Of a DNA stretch of 64,000 bases, positions 39,267 to 48,998 are shown piece after piece (the stretch's first letter is position 1; each line of letters begins with the position of its first letter). Source of the DNA: Legionella qingyii (lineage in GTDB: Bacteria; Pseudomonadota; Gammaproteobacteria; Legionellales; Legionellaceae); contig NZ_QHJG01000001.1 of NCBI RefSeq assembly GCF_003184185.1, positions 186,001-250,000 on the forward strand, read 5' to 3'. The position numbers and the translations under genes are program-made. The notes below the pieces were generated by a model that searched no databases, had not been told where the DNA came from, and saw only the letters and a list, made by a program, of their open reading frames with translations.

Positions 39267-40097
39267 TCAAAAATGATAATTAAGACCGAAGCGAATAACT
39301 TGCGCTGGATTAGTCCATGTATATTTTATTTGGAATGGAGGATTGGGAATAATTGGATCTGCAATCTCGGATGTTGAGCCAAGATCATAATATAAATACT
39401 CTAATTTCATTGACCAATTTTGCTTGAGAACCCATTCAGCCCCTCCACCAACTGTCCACCCGGCTCGTGTTAAAGTTTTAGAAAAAGGATATTGTTCATC
39501 ACCATATCCACCAGGAATAAAATTAACATTCGCTTGTTCTTTTACAGAACCGTAGGCCAATCCCCCGGTCCCATATAGTAATATCTGGGCAGTGGGTGAA
39601 AAACCGAGGCGTCCACGTAAGGTGCCAAACCATGTCGATTTATGTTGGGTTGATAGCGCATTATTAAATACTTCTAAATGCTCCACCGCATTTCCTACTG
39701 CATTTTCTGTGGATGAGCCTTTTAATGAGTTCCAGTTTATATCGGTTTCTAAACCAAGATACACTTGTGGGTAGGCACTTAATTGCAAGTTATACCCTAC
39801 TTGTCCTCCTACGGTTCCACCTGACATGGATACCGACATAGATGCTGGTTGAATAGTACCATTCCCGGGTTGGAGTTGGGTTGGCTCAGGAAGAGGTACC
39901 ACTTTTGTATGGGCATTTGACCAGGAATAACCTCCGTTTATCCCCATATAAAAACCAGACCAGTTCGTAGGGGATAATTCCTTAATGCCAGATGTTCCTG
40001 CGATAGAAACCGAAGTAACACAGAGCAGGCTCAGCAGACTTAATGTTGGAAATTTTGGTACGTCGAATGAACCACGCTCCATGTTACTTATAATCAT
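39267..40097 (-). CDS. opacity-type outer membrane beta-barrel protein
   Basis: 276 residues, AAGGA seven bases before ATG 40097. A hydrophobic export segment (LSLLSLLCVTSVSIAG) follows an unusually long basic N-terminus. The mature part begins NWSGFYMGINGGYSW and has repeated amphipathic strands (GGQVGYNLQL, TLRGRLGF, LLYGTGGLAYG, WSMKLEYLYYDLG), ending in FGLNYHF. This is the pattern of the Omp25/31 opacity-protein family (small 8-stranded barrels). Role probably in envelope structure or surface interaction; not a proven pore. Confidence 0.88.
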   Translation of the reverse strand: MIISNMERGSFDVPKFPTLSLLSLLCVTSVSIAGTSGIKELSPTNWSGFYMGINGGYSWSNAHTKVVPLPEPTQLQPGNGTIQPASMSVSMSGGTVGGQVGYNLQLSAYPQVYLGLETDINWNSLKGSSTENAVGNAVEHLEVFNNALSTQHKSTWFGTLRGRLGFSPTAQILLYGTGGLAYGSVKEQANVNFIPGGYGDEQYPFSKTLTRAGWTVGGGAEWVLKQNWSMKLEYLYYDLGSTSEIADPIIPNPPFQIKYTWTNPAQVIRFGLNYHF

Positions 40098-40419
40098 TGA
40101 ATATCCTTTTCATAATTAGATTAATTCAGTTTTTGACAAACTTATCTAAAAATAATGGCTCTAATCAAAATATGCAATAGCAATTGCCAACCATAGGGAA
40201 CTCCCTAAGGTTAAATGTTCATAAAAATCAAATGGGGTTAAATTGGAAGTCAAACTGCTTTGAAAAGAACCGAACACGGATTTATCCGCTGAGGCTCAAG
40301 CAAGTACTTTCTTGTTTGTTTAGTTAAATTTATTTACTATTTAGTGGCTCCAAGTTATCTCAAATGACTGAGATATGTATGGGAATTAATTTTTTAAGTC
40401 CCAATTATTAAGGATGATG
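40098..40419. promoter_or_regulatory. divergent promoter region
   Basis: Separates the barrel protein gene and the plus-strand secreted protein gene. For the minus gene, TTGTCA (complement of 40134-40139) and TAATTA (complement of 40113-40118) are a possible -35/-10 pair at 15-base spacing. For the plus gene, an inverted repeat ATCTCA-N6-TGAGAT (40357-40374) sits about 45 bases before the start and could be an operator. No gene seen. Confidence 0.35.
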
Positions 40420-41691
40420 ATGAACAAGAAATTATTAGTTTTATTCGCAACCGGACTTTTTCTTAGCGGTTTTGCTTACTCCGAAGAAGATTTTGGGTAT
40501 ACGTTAAATGAATCGACAGAACAGGAAGAAAATGGCGTTTATCTATCGGATGAACAAAAACTTTTAGCCAAGGTAAATCAGGTTTATGCGAATTACAGTC
40601 AATTGCATCCAAATTGCGGCTATCAACCTAAACCTTCTATTCATTCCTATCCTCAACAAATGCATACGCTCACCAATCCTTATATACATGGTGCTAATGA
40701 GCTCAATGCGATTAATTTTAAAATTAGAAACTTTGTGCTCGATAGTCCTGTTCGTGATAACAATGATCCCTTTTGTGGTAAATTAAGCATAAAATGCGCC
40801 TCATTGGTGACCATTGTAAACTCCGCAAATTTTTATTGTGAACGGATTCACAATGGGGCAAGTTCGGATCCAGTTTTGTTAGCAGATCCAAGATACAACA
40901 ATTATCTAGCCTACCAGACGATATATAACCTCTCTGTCATGCCTAGGGCCAAAAAGAATTTTGGCTTATTGAAACAGTTTTATAATTTAGACGCATTTCC
41001 ACCCTATTCCAGCTCACAAATTCCCAATCCCAGTTACGAGTACAATGCTGTAGTATATTCCACATTCACATATCCTGCCCCAACAAATCCGCCGACTCCA
41101 AATTACTCCAATGGGAATTATGGTTTCTTGTTCCTTGGTTCAGCAGAAAATTTAGTATCAGTTTGCAAAACCATTCAATACCAAAATTTGTCACGAGAAA
41201 ATGCTGCAGTTCGATTTAGTCAGTATTTTGGTATACCACCTGATTCACCGGATTCAGTAAGAACATTTACTTTTTTTAAGTTAAGAAATAATCCTCATAT
41301 ACCTGGTAAAAGGGATGGCAATATGTTTCGGCCATGCCCTGCTGATGGCAATATTGAGACAACTTCCTGCTCCGCTTCGGCTCTAGTGATTCCCCATAAT
41401 TGCAATAATCCTCCACCCCCTTATGATGGCACAACGGTCAGCTCATTTTTGGCAAACCAGTTTTATTCTGCTTATTGTAATACGGTCCCAAATAGAAACT
41501 CAGGTATGCCAATCTATTTTCCATGGACAGGGCAAGGTTTTACCTATGATTGGTATCCATGGCATATAAGTTTAAAAAATGTTCAAGGATCTTCAGAGTA
41601 TGTTCCGGCTACTAATAGTGGTAGCGCTAATATAGAAGTAGTAAATAATAAATCAATAGAGGACTTTTTATTAACATGTGATTTCAGCTAA
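40420..41691 (+). CDS. secreted protein of unknown function
   Basis: Start chosen at the third of three tandem ATGs because TAAGG ends six bases before it. 423 residues with a signal peptide (MNKKLLVLFATGLFLSGFAYS, cut near Ser-Glu). The mature part is rich in Asn, Pro and Tyr and has about ten Cys, so an exported, disulfide-bonded protein is likely. Pro/Asn tracts occur near residues 205-230 and 325. No family recognised. No lipobox or membrane anchor. Confidence 0.8.
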   Translation: MNKKLLVLFATGLFLSGFAYSEEDFGYTLNESTEQEENGVYLSDEQKLLAKVNQVYANYSQLHPNCGYQPKPSIHSYPQQMHTLTNPYIHGANELNAINFKIRNFVLDSPVRDNNDPFCGKLSIKCASLVTIVNSANFYCERIHNGASSDPVLLADPRYNNYLAYQTIYNLSVMPRAKKNFGLLKQFYNLDAFPPYSSSQIPNPSYEYNAVVYSTFTYPAPTNPPTPNYSNGNYGFLFLGSAENLVSVCKTIQYQNLSRENAAVRFSQYFGIPPDSPDSVRTFTFFKLRNNPHIPGKRDGNMFRPCPADGNIETTSCSASALVIPHNCNNPPPPYDGTTVSSFLANQFYSAYCNTVPNRNSGMPIYFPWTGQGFTYDWYPWHISLKNVQGSSEYVPATNSGSANIEVVNNKSIEDFLLTCDFS

Positions 41692-41761
41692 GAATAACTA
41701 TCGTTCTTATTATTGGATTGGCTGAAAATCAAATAGCCTATCTGATTTATAGTGCAAGGGA

Positions 41762-42202
41762 TTACTCATAAAATGGTCGTGCCCAATCATCCTCGTGACA
41801 CGTTATGGCCACTTTTGCTCGATGTGATAAAGAATCATCGAGCGATTGAGTATAATAGTGTTCTTTAAATAGATTATCAGATGTCATAATCGCTTCATCT
41901 TTCATCAAGATGGATTTAGCGTGTTGAGGATTTAATTGGAAAAAATATTCCATAAATTCTGGATGGAGCGCAACGAGTTCCTGAAGGGGTTTATTAAATG
42001 GATTATCGATCCCACTGTATTTATCATAAAACTGAAGGTAGATGCTAACATATTCCTGAAGCGCCAATTTTTCTTTATTATCGTCCAGTTTCTGTGTGTA
42101 TTTATTTCTTAAAAGTGAGACAAGCTGACAGTAGATAGCATTGAAGGCGTGTATCACTTCTTGATTATCGCTAGAAATAGCTAAATAAAAAGGATTATTC
42201 AC
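41762..42202 (-). CDS. hypothetical protein
   Basis: 146 residues with AAGGTAG before ATG 42202. Predominantly helical, acidic, without signal peptide or membrane span; N-terminus MNNPFYLAISSDNQEVIHAF. The sequence ends in DDWARPFYE. No family recognised. A small cytosolic or secreted accessory protein is possible. Confidence 0.65.
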   Translation of the reverse strand: MNNPFYLAISSDNQEVIHAFNAIYCQLVSLLRNKYTQKLDDNKEKLALQEYVSIYLQFYDKYSGIDNPFNKPLQELVALHPEFMEYFFQLNPQHAKSILMKDEAIMTSDNLFKEHYYTQSLDDSLSHRAKVAITCHEDDWARPFYE

Positions 42203-42669
42203 TACCTTATTTATTTTTAATTGTTATTTTTTTTATGCTGCAATAGGGCACAGCTAAGGCCACATGTTCTGCTTCTCGCTCCATCCGACCGGGGAGGTTG
42301 AGATTATTTTTACGATATGTTGCATGAATATCTACAGCAAAATTACTAAAAAGAGTGGGGAAACCAAAAATGACGGACTGTAATTATCAACACCTCGATA
42401 CAAATCAGAGGTTGCTGGTGATGTTTTTATAACATTAGAAAACTGAATACTAGAAGGTGATTTTTCTTTCTCACTCTGGAAAAATTGGGGATATTTACTG
42501 TACATTAGGAATGACTTTATGATTAGGGTTTTGCGCAAAACAATAACATGCTTTCTTGTATTTGAGCAATCCAGGGCCTGCTTGATCTCTCAAAATACAA
42601 GATATACCAAACATGGCTTTCCCCAAGATTTCCAACTTGTGGCCAAGAGAATGAATGAATTCAAACCGG
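42203..42669. other. intergenic gap, possible degraded coding sequence
   Basis: No convincing gene. A minus-strand frame (about 42332-42505) starts MYSKYPQFFQSEKEK and looks effector-like for ~40 residues but has no ribosome site and ends in a hydrophobic run, so it may be a relic. Confidence 0.35.
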
Positions 42670-43332
42670 CTATTTCGCAGTCAGATCCTGGTTTGATTGG
42701 TTTGGCATTTCTTCAAAAATTTTATGTACTAAATAATTCATTTGTGCTGATTCGGCTTTCTTCCTAAACAGCATATTAACAAAATCTGCTGCTTCAGTCG
42801 GCCAATGGTTTTCAGAGTTTGGTTCATTATTATTTTCTTCATTGATAAGGTCATTATTTTCTTTTAAAAAGGCATTTACGGCGTCTTCATCGTACGCTAC
42901 AAGGGCTCCAGAACGAATACTTGAAAAGCCTCCTTTGGGAATTACCTTGTATTCCTTTTTATCTGCGATATGTACGTATAGATTTTTAGTAGGGTTAAAG
43001 GCATACAATTCTTCAGGAGTAGGATTAGGAATAACAAAAAACTTTACTCCCCTTTTTTTCAATAACTGAGTTACCTGAAATAGTTCAAATCCGGAACCAC
43101 GGATAAGCTCTAATGGCAAATAACCCAAAGATTTTGTTTGTCCTACTTGCGCTAAATCACTCATTTTGGGATGTGAAAAAAAATCATGGGTAGGTTGTGT
43201 GGGCGCAAACAGGGGCTTATCATTACTGACAGGTTGTTCATCGGGAGACTTAATGACTGTTGCATCAGAAGAAGTTGATTTATTTTGGTTCCCGGCGCTT
43301 ATCTTTTTAAAAAGTTCCTTAAGTGATTTCAT
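42670..43332 (-). CDS. hypothetical protein (effector candidate)
   Basis: Start at ATG 43332 (MKSLKELFKK); another ATG at 43359 is in frame and neither has a good ribosome site. About 220 residues. An N-terminal low-complexity Ser/Asp/Pro stretch is followed by a folded-looking part (LPLELIRGSGFELFQVTQLLKKRG, split by charged residues) and an Asn/Glu-rich linker near residue 165. No signal peptide. Family not recognised. Confidence 0.65.
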   Translation of the reverse strand: MKSLKELFKKISAGNQNKSTSSDATVIKSPDEQPVSNDKPLFAPTQPTHDFFSHPKMSDLAQVGQTKSLGYLPLELIRGSGFELFQVTQLLKKRGVKFFVIPNPTPEELYAFNPTKNLYVHIADKKEYKVIPKGGFSSIRSGALVAYDEDAVNAFLKENNDLINEENNNEPNSENHWPTEAADFVNMLFRKKAESAQMNYLVHKIFEEMPNQSNQDLTAK

Positions 43333-43548
43333 GATGATTAAATAAAGTCGAGTTTGCATAAATTATATGCAATATATCGGGATTCATCAAAGCAAGTAAC
43401 CGGTAGGTTGAATCATTTAGAGCCAAAAACTTGTAGTGAAGTTATATTTTTTGAATTTAGCTATGTGTATAGAAGATTGATTATCCTTTCAGATTTTTGT
43501 TGGAATTACTCTATACTCTTAGATAAGTAAAATAGGAGGTCATAAAAT

Positions 43549-44013
43549 ATGGAATATGGACGACCTGAATCTGAAGCAATTGATGATGCTACCTTAAAAA
43601 CTCTAAATTCATTATTAGAGCTGGAGATGGCGGGTGTTGTACGTTATACCCATTACTCCCTTATGGTCTTTGGCTATAATCGTATCCCTATTTGTAAATG
43701 GATGCGTGAGCAGGCTCAAGAAAGCTTAAACCATGCTCATTTAATCGGTGAGCTTATTACCCATTTTTCGCACCATCCCTCACTTAAAATTGGCAAATTA
43801 TTAGAAACCCATGAACATAACATTGGGAATATTTTAGAAGAGGCTCTTGAGCATGAAAAGCAAGGTTTGCATTTGTATTATCAATTATTACAACATGCAG
43901 AAAGAAAATCGGTGTTAGTCGAAGAGTTTGCAAGAAAAATGATTCAGGAAGAAGAAATGCATATTGGCGAAATACAAAAAATGTTGATTCCTCCTGGGAT
44001 ATTGAAAACTTAG
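43549..44013 (+). CDS. ferritin-like (bacterioferritin-type) protein
   Basis: 154 residues, strong AGGAGGT ribosome site. A four-helix ferritin pattern: LNSLLELEMAGVVRYTHYSL (helix A, Glu ligand), EQAQESLNHAHLIGELITH (helix B), EEALEHEKQGLHLYYQL (helix C) and EEFARKMIQEEEMHIGEI (helix D with Glu/His ligands). Such proteins store iron or destroy peroxide at a di-iron site. A heme-binding Met is not evident, so a non-heme ferritin-like role is also possible. Monocistronic; likely linked to iron or stress response (inference). Confidence 0.88.
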   Translation: MEYGRPESEAIDDATLKTLNSLLELEMAGVVRYTHYSLMVFGYNRIPICKWMREQAQESLNHAHLIGELITHFSHHPSLKIGKLLETHEHNIGNILEEALEHEKQGLHLYYQLLQHAERKSVLVEEFARKMIQEEEMHIGEIQKMLIPPGILKT

Positions 44014-44062
44014 AATGTTTATCGAGATTAAGCGGTTCTTTTTATACTCCATCAAGTAGTGA

Positions 44063-44082
44063 CCCAACTGTGTAACGTTGGG
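44063..44082. terminator. possible hairpin after the ferritin-like gene
   Basis: CCCAAC-N8-GTTGGG about 50 bases past the ferritin stop and 70 bases before the end of the convergent gene. No T-run follows, so activity is doubtful. Confidence 0.25.
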
Positions 44083-44150
44083 CCTAAAGAATCAACCTAT
44101 CTTGTTCCAAGCAGATGGCTACGAAATGACTAACTTATGGAGGTGATGAC

Positions 44151-45194
44151 TCATCGCGAGGGAGGGGGCGAAAGGTCTTGTTGTTCTTCCAACGCTAGAG
44201 CTAATTTCTTTTGATGAGCCCTTCTAAAGAACGATTGCAATGTACATGCATGGCGATAGATGCTCTTGGCTTCAAAATGACTAGGGTTTCCTTCTTGATC
44301 CATCTGCAAAAGATACCCTTTTTCTTTAGCTTCCTGTGCTTTCATAAACGATACAATACATTTATTAGTCAATTCAGAAAGTTCAAATACCGCAGCATTA
44401 TGCCAAGGAGTACCTCCTTCAGGGTGATCTTCATGTAGCCATAAGCCAATTTTATCAGAAGCTACTGTTTTAGGGTGACATGATATGCGTAATGCGTCAG
44501 GTTCAATTATTGAGAGATATTCGCTAAGTGCGGCACTCATGCGAGCTACGCCACGAGCAATAATTTCAGCTTCTTTCTTAATTTTTGATCCTGACTTTTC
44601 CGGGTAACCCATCTTTAGTTCTGTTGTAAAAAACTGAATTTGCCCTCTGTATAAATTGATGCTATTTCTATCTTCATCATTTTGAGGTGTTTTTAGCCGT
44701 TGTCTGAAATGTTCTTCAGTTTCTGCATATTGGTTTAAGTCAACTTGCCCCGCTAAGTTGATAATTTTGATGTTCTTTAAATCGTTTTTTTCTATCATAC
44801 CCTGTAATTTTGTGAGATAGTTTTCACGCTTTTCTTTTGAGTGAATATCGGGAAATACATCTGCAAATGCAAATCCATCCGTATAAATAACAACTTCAGC
44901 TCCAGGACCATAAACTGATTCTATTTTTTTACAGAGATTATTTAAGTGTTCTAAAGATAGGAGCTCAGCCATATCAGGAGAATCACTAAGAGTCTTTCCA
45001 CGAACAGGAGCTTTTTCTGGAAACGCAGGGGCTACAATTCGTATTTTTTCTCCTTTGGTGACCATGCTATCAATTTTCTTGATTACTTTATCTGAAAACT
45101 CAGCGACACTATGATCGATTTTTTCATCTTCAGGAATTCTTCTATGTTCTGAAAGTAGATTCAAAATTTTATTTGTAATAAGAAGATACGGCAT
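44151..45194 (-). CDS. isocyanide synthase homologue (PvcA/DIT1 family)
   Basis: Start set at ATG 45194, six bases after GGAG; an upstream TTG would bury that site. 347 residues. Motifs of the pyoverdine/dityrosine biosynthesis family: RIVAPAFPEKAP, LSDSPDMAELLSL, YGPGAEVVIYTDGFAFADVF, then RISCHPKT and a TPWHNAAVF ending. PvcA/IsnA enzymes turn an amino acid (Tyr or Trp) and ribulose 5-phosphate into an isonitrile. No PvcB-type iron/2-oxoglutarate oxygenase is adjacent, unlike pvcAB operons. A ~40-residue tail rich in Lys and Gln follows. The role could be making a small metal-binding or signalling isonitrile (inference). The gene appears to stand alone. Confidence 0.85.
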   Translation of the reverse strand: MPYLLITNKILNLLSEHRRIPEDEKIDHSVAEFSDKVIKKIDSMVTKGEKIRIVAPAFPEKAPVRGKTLSDSPDMAELLSLEHLNNLCKKIESVYGPGAEVVIYTDGFAFADVFPDIHSKEKRENYLTKLQGMIEKNDLKNIKIINLAGQVDLNQYAETEEHFRQRLKTPQNDEDRNSINLYRGQIQFFTTELKMGYPEKSGSKIKKEAEIIARGVARMSAALSEYLSIIEPDALRISCHPKTVASDKIGLWLHEDHPEGGTPWHNAAVFELSELTNKCIVSFMKAQEAKEKGYLLQMDQEGNPSHFEAKSIYRHACTLQSFFRRAHQKKLALALEEQQDLSPPPSR

Positions 45195-45604
45195 AAATAC
45201 TCCAATCAAATTTTAAAACTTTCAATTCAATCCGCTGATTTTTAGGTTGATAAAAGAACAATAAATAACAACATAAAACAATAAGATTAAAATCGGATCG
45301 AGAATGTTACATTGTAAACATTAAGAAAACATTAAGAGCTATTGGGTTGGTTTGGGGGCAGTTTGTTCTTATATGAAATGAATTGATTAGCATTGTTTTC
45401 TGATTAAAGATGACGGCAACACAACCGAGATTTATGCTGGGGCGTATAGATAATTTGCCTAGCTTAATCCGAAACCATCTCTTCAGCATTAGTCTGTCGT
45501 ATATTTGGTTTTATCCAAGACATTAAAGTCCTTTATTCATTGCTGGTTTTTAGGGGAGTTTATGAGCAACAAGATTTATCCTACACTTAAATAATCTATA
45601 AAAA
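45195..45604. other. intergenic, no gene seen
   Basis: Promoter side of the isocyanide synthase homologue and 3' side of the ankyrin gene. A 60-codon minus-strand frame at 45307-45489 has no ribosome site and no protein-like pattern. Confidence 0.5.
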
Positions 45605-47875
45605 TCAGATGACTTTGCTGCACAATTCAGCTGCCAAAGGTAAAGAAAGGTGAGACGACGCCAATTCATTTAACTTTTTACAGTTAATTTGGTCACATTT
45701 TATTACTGGTAACTTATTATCCTGGCGTTGGCTTTGAACCACATTCATCGCATTTGTTGCTTGTAGTATTTCAGTAATTATACATGCCTCCCTCTGCGTC
45801 GGGACTTCAAGCACAGCGACTAAACCGCTATTTTGATTCAATTTCCAATTTTTTTTGCCGCTTAACTGTTCCAGATTGACGAGTAACTGTTGTTTCTCTG
45901 CCTCATGAAGGGGGAGGGCCAGAGAGAATCTTGCTTTTTCTTGAGTGTTTTTCTCCTTTTGGTTTTCTTCCGCTAAGCTACCCAGCTTCGTTCTGCACAC
46001 CCGAATTGCCGCATAGTAAAAGTGAAAATAAGGATCTTGCATTGCGTATTTATCATCAGCAATACCTTCATAGGCGTTATCCAGCTTTTCTAATAATTCG
46101 GGTAGGGTGCCCTTAAGGTCAGTTAAATAGGGGCCATGATATTGTTGTGGTACAACAATCTCCCATTCATCGCCGTTCTGTACCCATTCAATGTCTAACT
46201 CCCTTATCAAAACATCTATAGGCACTCTATTGATTAAGTCCGTGAAGGCAAGCAGACTTTTTTTATTCAGCGTATCATACTCTTCTTCATAGGCCTTTTT
46301 TAGATGGATTCCAAATTTTTGGCGGTTCACTTCATAATAGGAATTGACTTGTTTACCCTGACGCTCCATCAATCGACGATGCATTTCTTGGTGGTAATTT
46401 TCATTTTTCTTATTGAACGTATTTTTATCTGCCACTAATTCTTCTTTAATACGTTGTTCTGGCCGGGACGCAGATTGGATAATTTTTGGCAATCCAGTAT
46501 AAACAGGGCATTTGCCCCAAGGGATAACTCTGAATCCTTCCCTTTCTATTTTATGGTATTCGTGTATTTTCTTTAAATCATTAAACAATTCCCTTTTTTT
46601 TAGTGCCGCAGCAGAGAGTCTTTCGGAAATATATAAAGCGAAAATATCACACCCGGTATTCGTAAATTGCATTTGTATATCTGTGGTGTACAGTATGGCT
46701 TCAGGTTCATGTTTATGAATGATTGCCCCCACTTCAGCATTATACAATTGAGTATTAGAATCATCATGTCCCAATGTATCTACCCAAAAGACGTTTACTT
46801 GTCCGTGCTCATCATAATTCAACTGCCCATTAGCCACATGGTTACTCATTGAACCTCGCGGACTCATTATAAACTGGGTTTGAAACGGTTGTTTTGTCGC
46901 TTCAAAACGCATTTTTGCAAATTCAAGAAATGATTCGAGTTGTTCTTTGCCATAAAATACGGTGCAATCATGGTCAGATTGCTTTGCTGCCCTTCGTTCC
47001 TTTTTCAATGTCACGAGTAATGCTAGAGTTTCCCAGGTAGGACTACAATCAGCAGCCATGGTCCAGGGCGCAAAAGGCAGAGAGGCATTGAAGAGAGCAA
47101 TTGCTTTTTCTATTTCCCCAGGTGAACTTTCTTTCCATTGGTGGTGAAAATGTTTTTTGATGGTTGGCATCAGTTTTGACTCGATATTATTGTCAATAAC
47201 AACGTCAAAAAAAGTCAGGCCATCGCAGCCTCGCTTTGTTGGGTCAGCGCCATTTTCAATTAAAAGAAGCATCAACTCATTGAGATTTTTGATGTTCTTT
47301 TCACTAGCATTATTTAATTTTAAGGCTAAATGATTGAGTAATGGAATTAACTCAACAACTCCTAGATTACCAATAATACAATTTGGATCGGCTCCTCGTT
47401 CAAGCAACAAACGAACCATATCCATATCCATAGTTTTTACCAGGCCAATAGCACAAGCTAAAGATAAGGCTGACTGAAAGTGATTGCAATCATGAGAAGT
47501 ATAATTAATATCAACACTTTGAACATCTAAGGCCAATTTTGCTAGCTTTAGAGCGACATCATTATAAGGCAATGCCACAATAAGCTGTAAAATGGTCTCT
47601 CCAGCACCATTGGCTGTATTAATAATTTTTTTATTATCAGGATGTTTCAATAGCATTTCTGCTACCATGTACTGTCTATACAATAAAGAAAAATGTACTG
47701 CTGTTGATTTGTGATATTTTGTACCCTGTCTTTGCTGGGGGTTGCGGTACGTATATAGCTCTGGTTGCGCATTGAGAATTTTTTCAACTTCTTCTAAATC
47801 ACCGCAGCTTGTAGCTATGAGTAAGTCGTTCCCTTCATAAGACCTGCTAATTTTTTCTAAATCTTTAGAATACAC
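45605..47875 (-). CDS. ankyrin protein with YopJ-like catalytic block (effector candidate)
   Basis: GTG start at 47875 with AAGGA nine bases upstream. 756 residues. N-terminal ankyrin repeats (~15-245; LLIATSCGDLEEVEKIL, VRLLLERGADPN, LMLLLIENGADPTK). The next ~200 residues carry an ordered His-acidic-Gln-Cys set: NHVANGQLNYDEHG (His ~346), FWVDTLGHDD (~362), TTDIQMQ (~400) and NTGCDIFALYISERL (Cys ~409). This matches the layout of YopJ-family acetyltransferases/CE-clan peptidases (HxxxV, acidic, Q, then C followed by a Phe-rich helix). The C-terminal ~300 residues are helical and unrecognised. Likely a translocated enzyme that modifies host signalling proteins (inference). Confidence 0.87.
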   Translation of the reverse strand: MYSKDLEKISRSYEGNDLLIATSCGDLEEVEKILNAQPELYTYRNPQQRQGTKYHKSTAVHFSLLYRQYMVAEMLLKHPDNKKIINTANGAGETILQLIVALPYNDVALKLAKLALDVQSVDINYTSHDCNHFQSALSLACAIGLVKTMDMDMVRLLLERGADPNCIIGNLGVVELIPLLNHLALKLNNASEKNIKNLNELMLLLIENGADPTKRGCDGLTFFDVVIDNNIESKLMPTIKKHFHHQWKESSPGEIEKAIALFNASLPFAPWTMAADCSPTWETLALLVTLKKERRAAKQSDHDCTVFYGKEQLESFLEFAKMRFEATKQPFQTQFIMSPRGSMSNHVANGQLNYDEHGQVNVFWVDTLGHDDSNTQLYNAEVGAIIHKHEPEAILYTTDIQMQFTNTGCDIFALYISERLSAAALKKRELFNDLKKIHEYHKIEREGFRVIPWGKCPVYTGLPKIIQSASRPEQRIKEELVADKNTFNKKNENYHQEMHRRLMERQGKQVNSYYEVNRQKFGIHLKKAYEEEYDTLNKKSLLAFTDLINRVPIDVLIRELDIEWVQNGDEWEIVVPQQYHGPYLTDLKGTLPELLEKLDNAYEGIADDKYAMQDPYFHFYYAAIRVCRTKLGSLAEENQKEKNTQEKARFSLALPLHEAEKQQLLVNLEQLSGKKNWKLNQNSGLVAVLEVPTQREACIITEILQATNAMNVVQSQRQDNKLPVIKCDQINCKKLNELASSHLSLPLAAELCSKVI

Positions 47876-47999
47876 TGCGGTTATTCCTTATATTAACGTC
47901 GATTATAGATAAGAAATTATCTCTGAAGAGTGCAATTTTTGAAAGGATGATGAGTAATTAAAGAAAAACCGGCCAAGCTTTACACCCAGCCTGTGTTCG

Positions 48000-48998
48000 C
48001 TAGATTGAACTTAATTTCATTGACGTTAAAGTTGGCTCTTCCAGCTTGGTTTCTTCTTTCTTTAAACTTAAGAGCTGTTTTCCTAATTCATCTTGTTTGA
48101 CTTTATTGTTCCAAATAAGCAGATGAGTTTTGCTGGCTATTTCTTCTTTAATCGTAGCAATTTGTTTCGGAGTAAGTTCCTGTGTATGACGATAGTAAGC
48201 ATAAAGCTGGGCGCATATTTCCTCGATTATTGCTTCCTCACTTAGGCCCTCACTCTCTGGTTTTAGGTGAAAATCGATCACCGAACACAGTGTGGCGCGT
48301 ACATTGTTCATGTGAAACGCAGACATAAATGCACGATAATAAGAGTTGTTGCGAACAAATAAAGGAATGATTGGATTTTGCAAACTCCAGAAACCATCAA
48401 GTCTGATAACATGAATAGGTGTTTTATTCATCAATGCAAGCCTCGCTGCACCGGTGTAAACTCTAGGCGGTTCTTGATTTAATCGTGCAAAATTCCCTTG
48501 TGGGAATAGTGCGACGCAGCCATTTTCACTAAGTGCTTTACTTGCTTGCTCTAACGCGCCGGCATTAGCAGAGCGTCCATTCTCACTTTTAGTTGCTTTT
48601 GATTCTACCGGTATTGCTTTAAACATCTTCAGAAAAGAAGAAACGCCGGGTACAGAATTATAAGCATCTGTGGCAAAAAAACGTGGTGGTGTGCCTTTTA
48701 TTTTTGAAGCAACAACAACTGCTTCCCAGCCCGTTCGATGTGGGCCTACTGCAATTATTTGTTTTTCTGTATTGGTAAGCTCTAAATCCCCGCCCTTCGT
48801 ATGCATCATCCGCGTTATTAGCAATAAAAGGCCGGCTATTATACGAGCAAAACGATTATCATAGTTTAGGTGATTGTTAGACTCTGCGAATCGTGCAATC
48901 GCAAACGTTGCTATTGCAAGACCAGTAAGCAGGAACAATATGTTATAAGCACTTGATGCAGACTCATCATGATTAAGTTGCTCTAAATTGGAATACAT
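48000..48998 (-). CDS. lysophospholipid/1-acylglycerol-3-phosphate acyltransferase family protein
   Basis: 332 residues, AAGGAG eight bases before ATG. Membrane span near residues 16-38 (ILFLLTGLAIATFAIARF) and a second hydrophobic stretch at ~50-65. PlsC-type block I appears as PHRTGWEA (HxxxxE instead of the usual HxxxxD) and block III as FPQGNF (usually FPEGT). An acceptor-binding Arg is present near ARLN. Catalysis with Glu is plausible but unproven. The C-terminal ~90 residues form a helical tail. Could remodel bacterial or host lipids. Confidence 0.87.
   Translation of the reverse strand: MYSNLEQLNHDESASSAYNILFLLTGLAIATFAIARFAESNNHLNYDNRFARIIAGLLLLITRMMHTKGGDLELTNTEKQIIAVGPHRTGWEAVVVASKIKGTPPRFFATDAYNSVPGVSSFLKMFKAIPVESKATKSENGRSANAGALEQASKALSENGCVALFPQGNFARLNQEPPRVYTGAARLALMNKTPIHVIRLDGFWSLQNPIIPLFVRNNSYYRAFMSAFHMNNVRATLCSVIDFHLKPESEGLSEEAIIEEICAQLYAYYRHTQELTPKQIATIKEEIASKTHLLIWNNKVKQDELGKQLLSLKKEETKLEEPTLTSMKLSSI

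Noticed and set aside
42519..42767. 82-codon plus-strand ORF
   Set aside because: Half is antisense to a better supported gene and the rest is not protein-like.
45307..45489. 60-codon minus-strand ORF
   Set aside because: No ribosome site or recognisable pattern.
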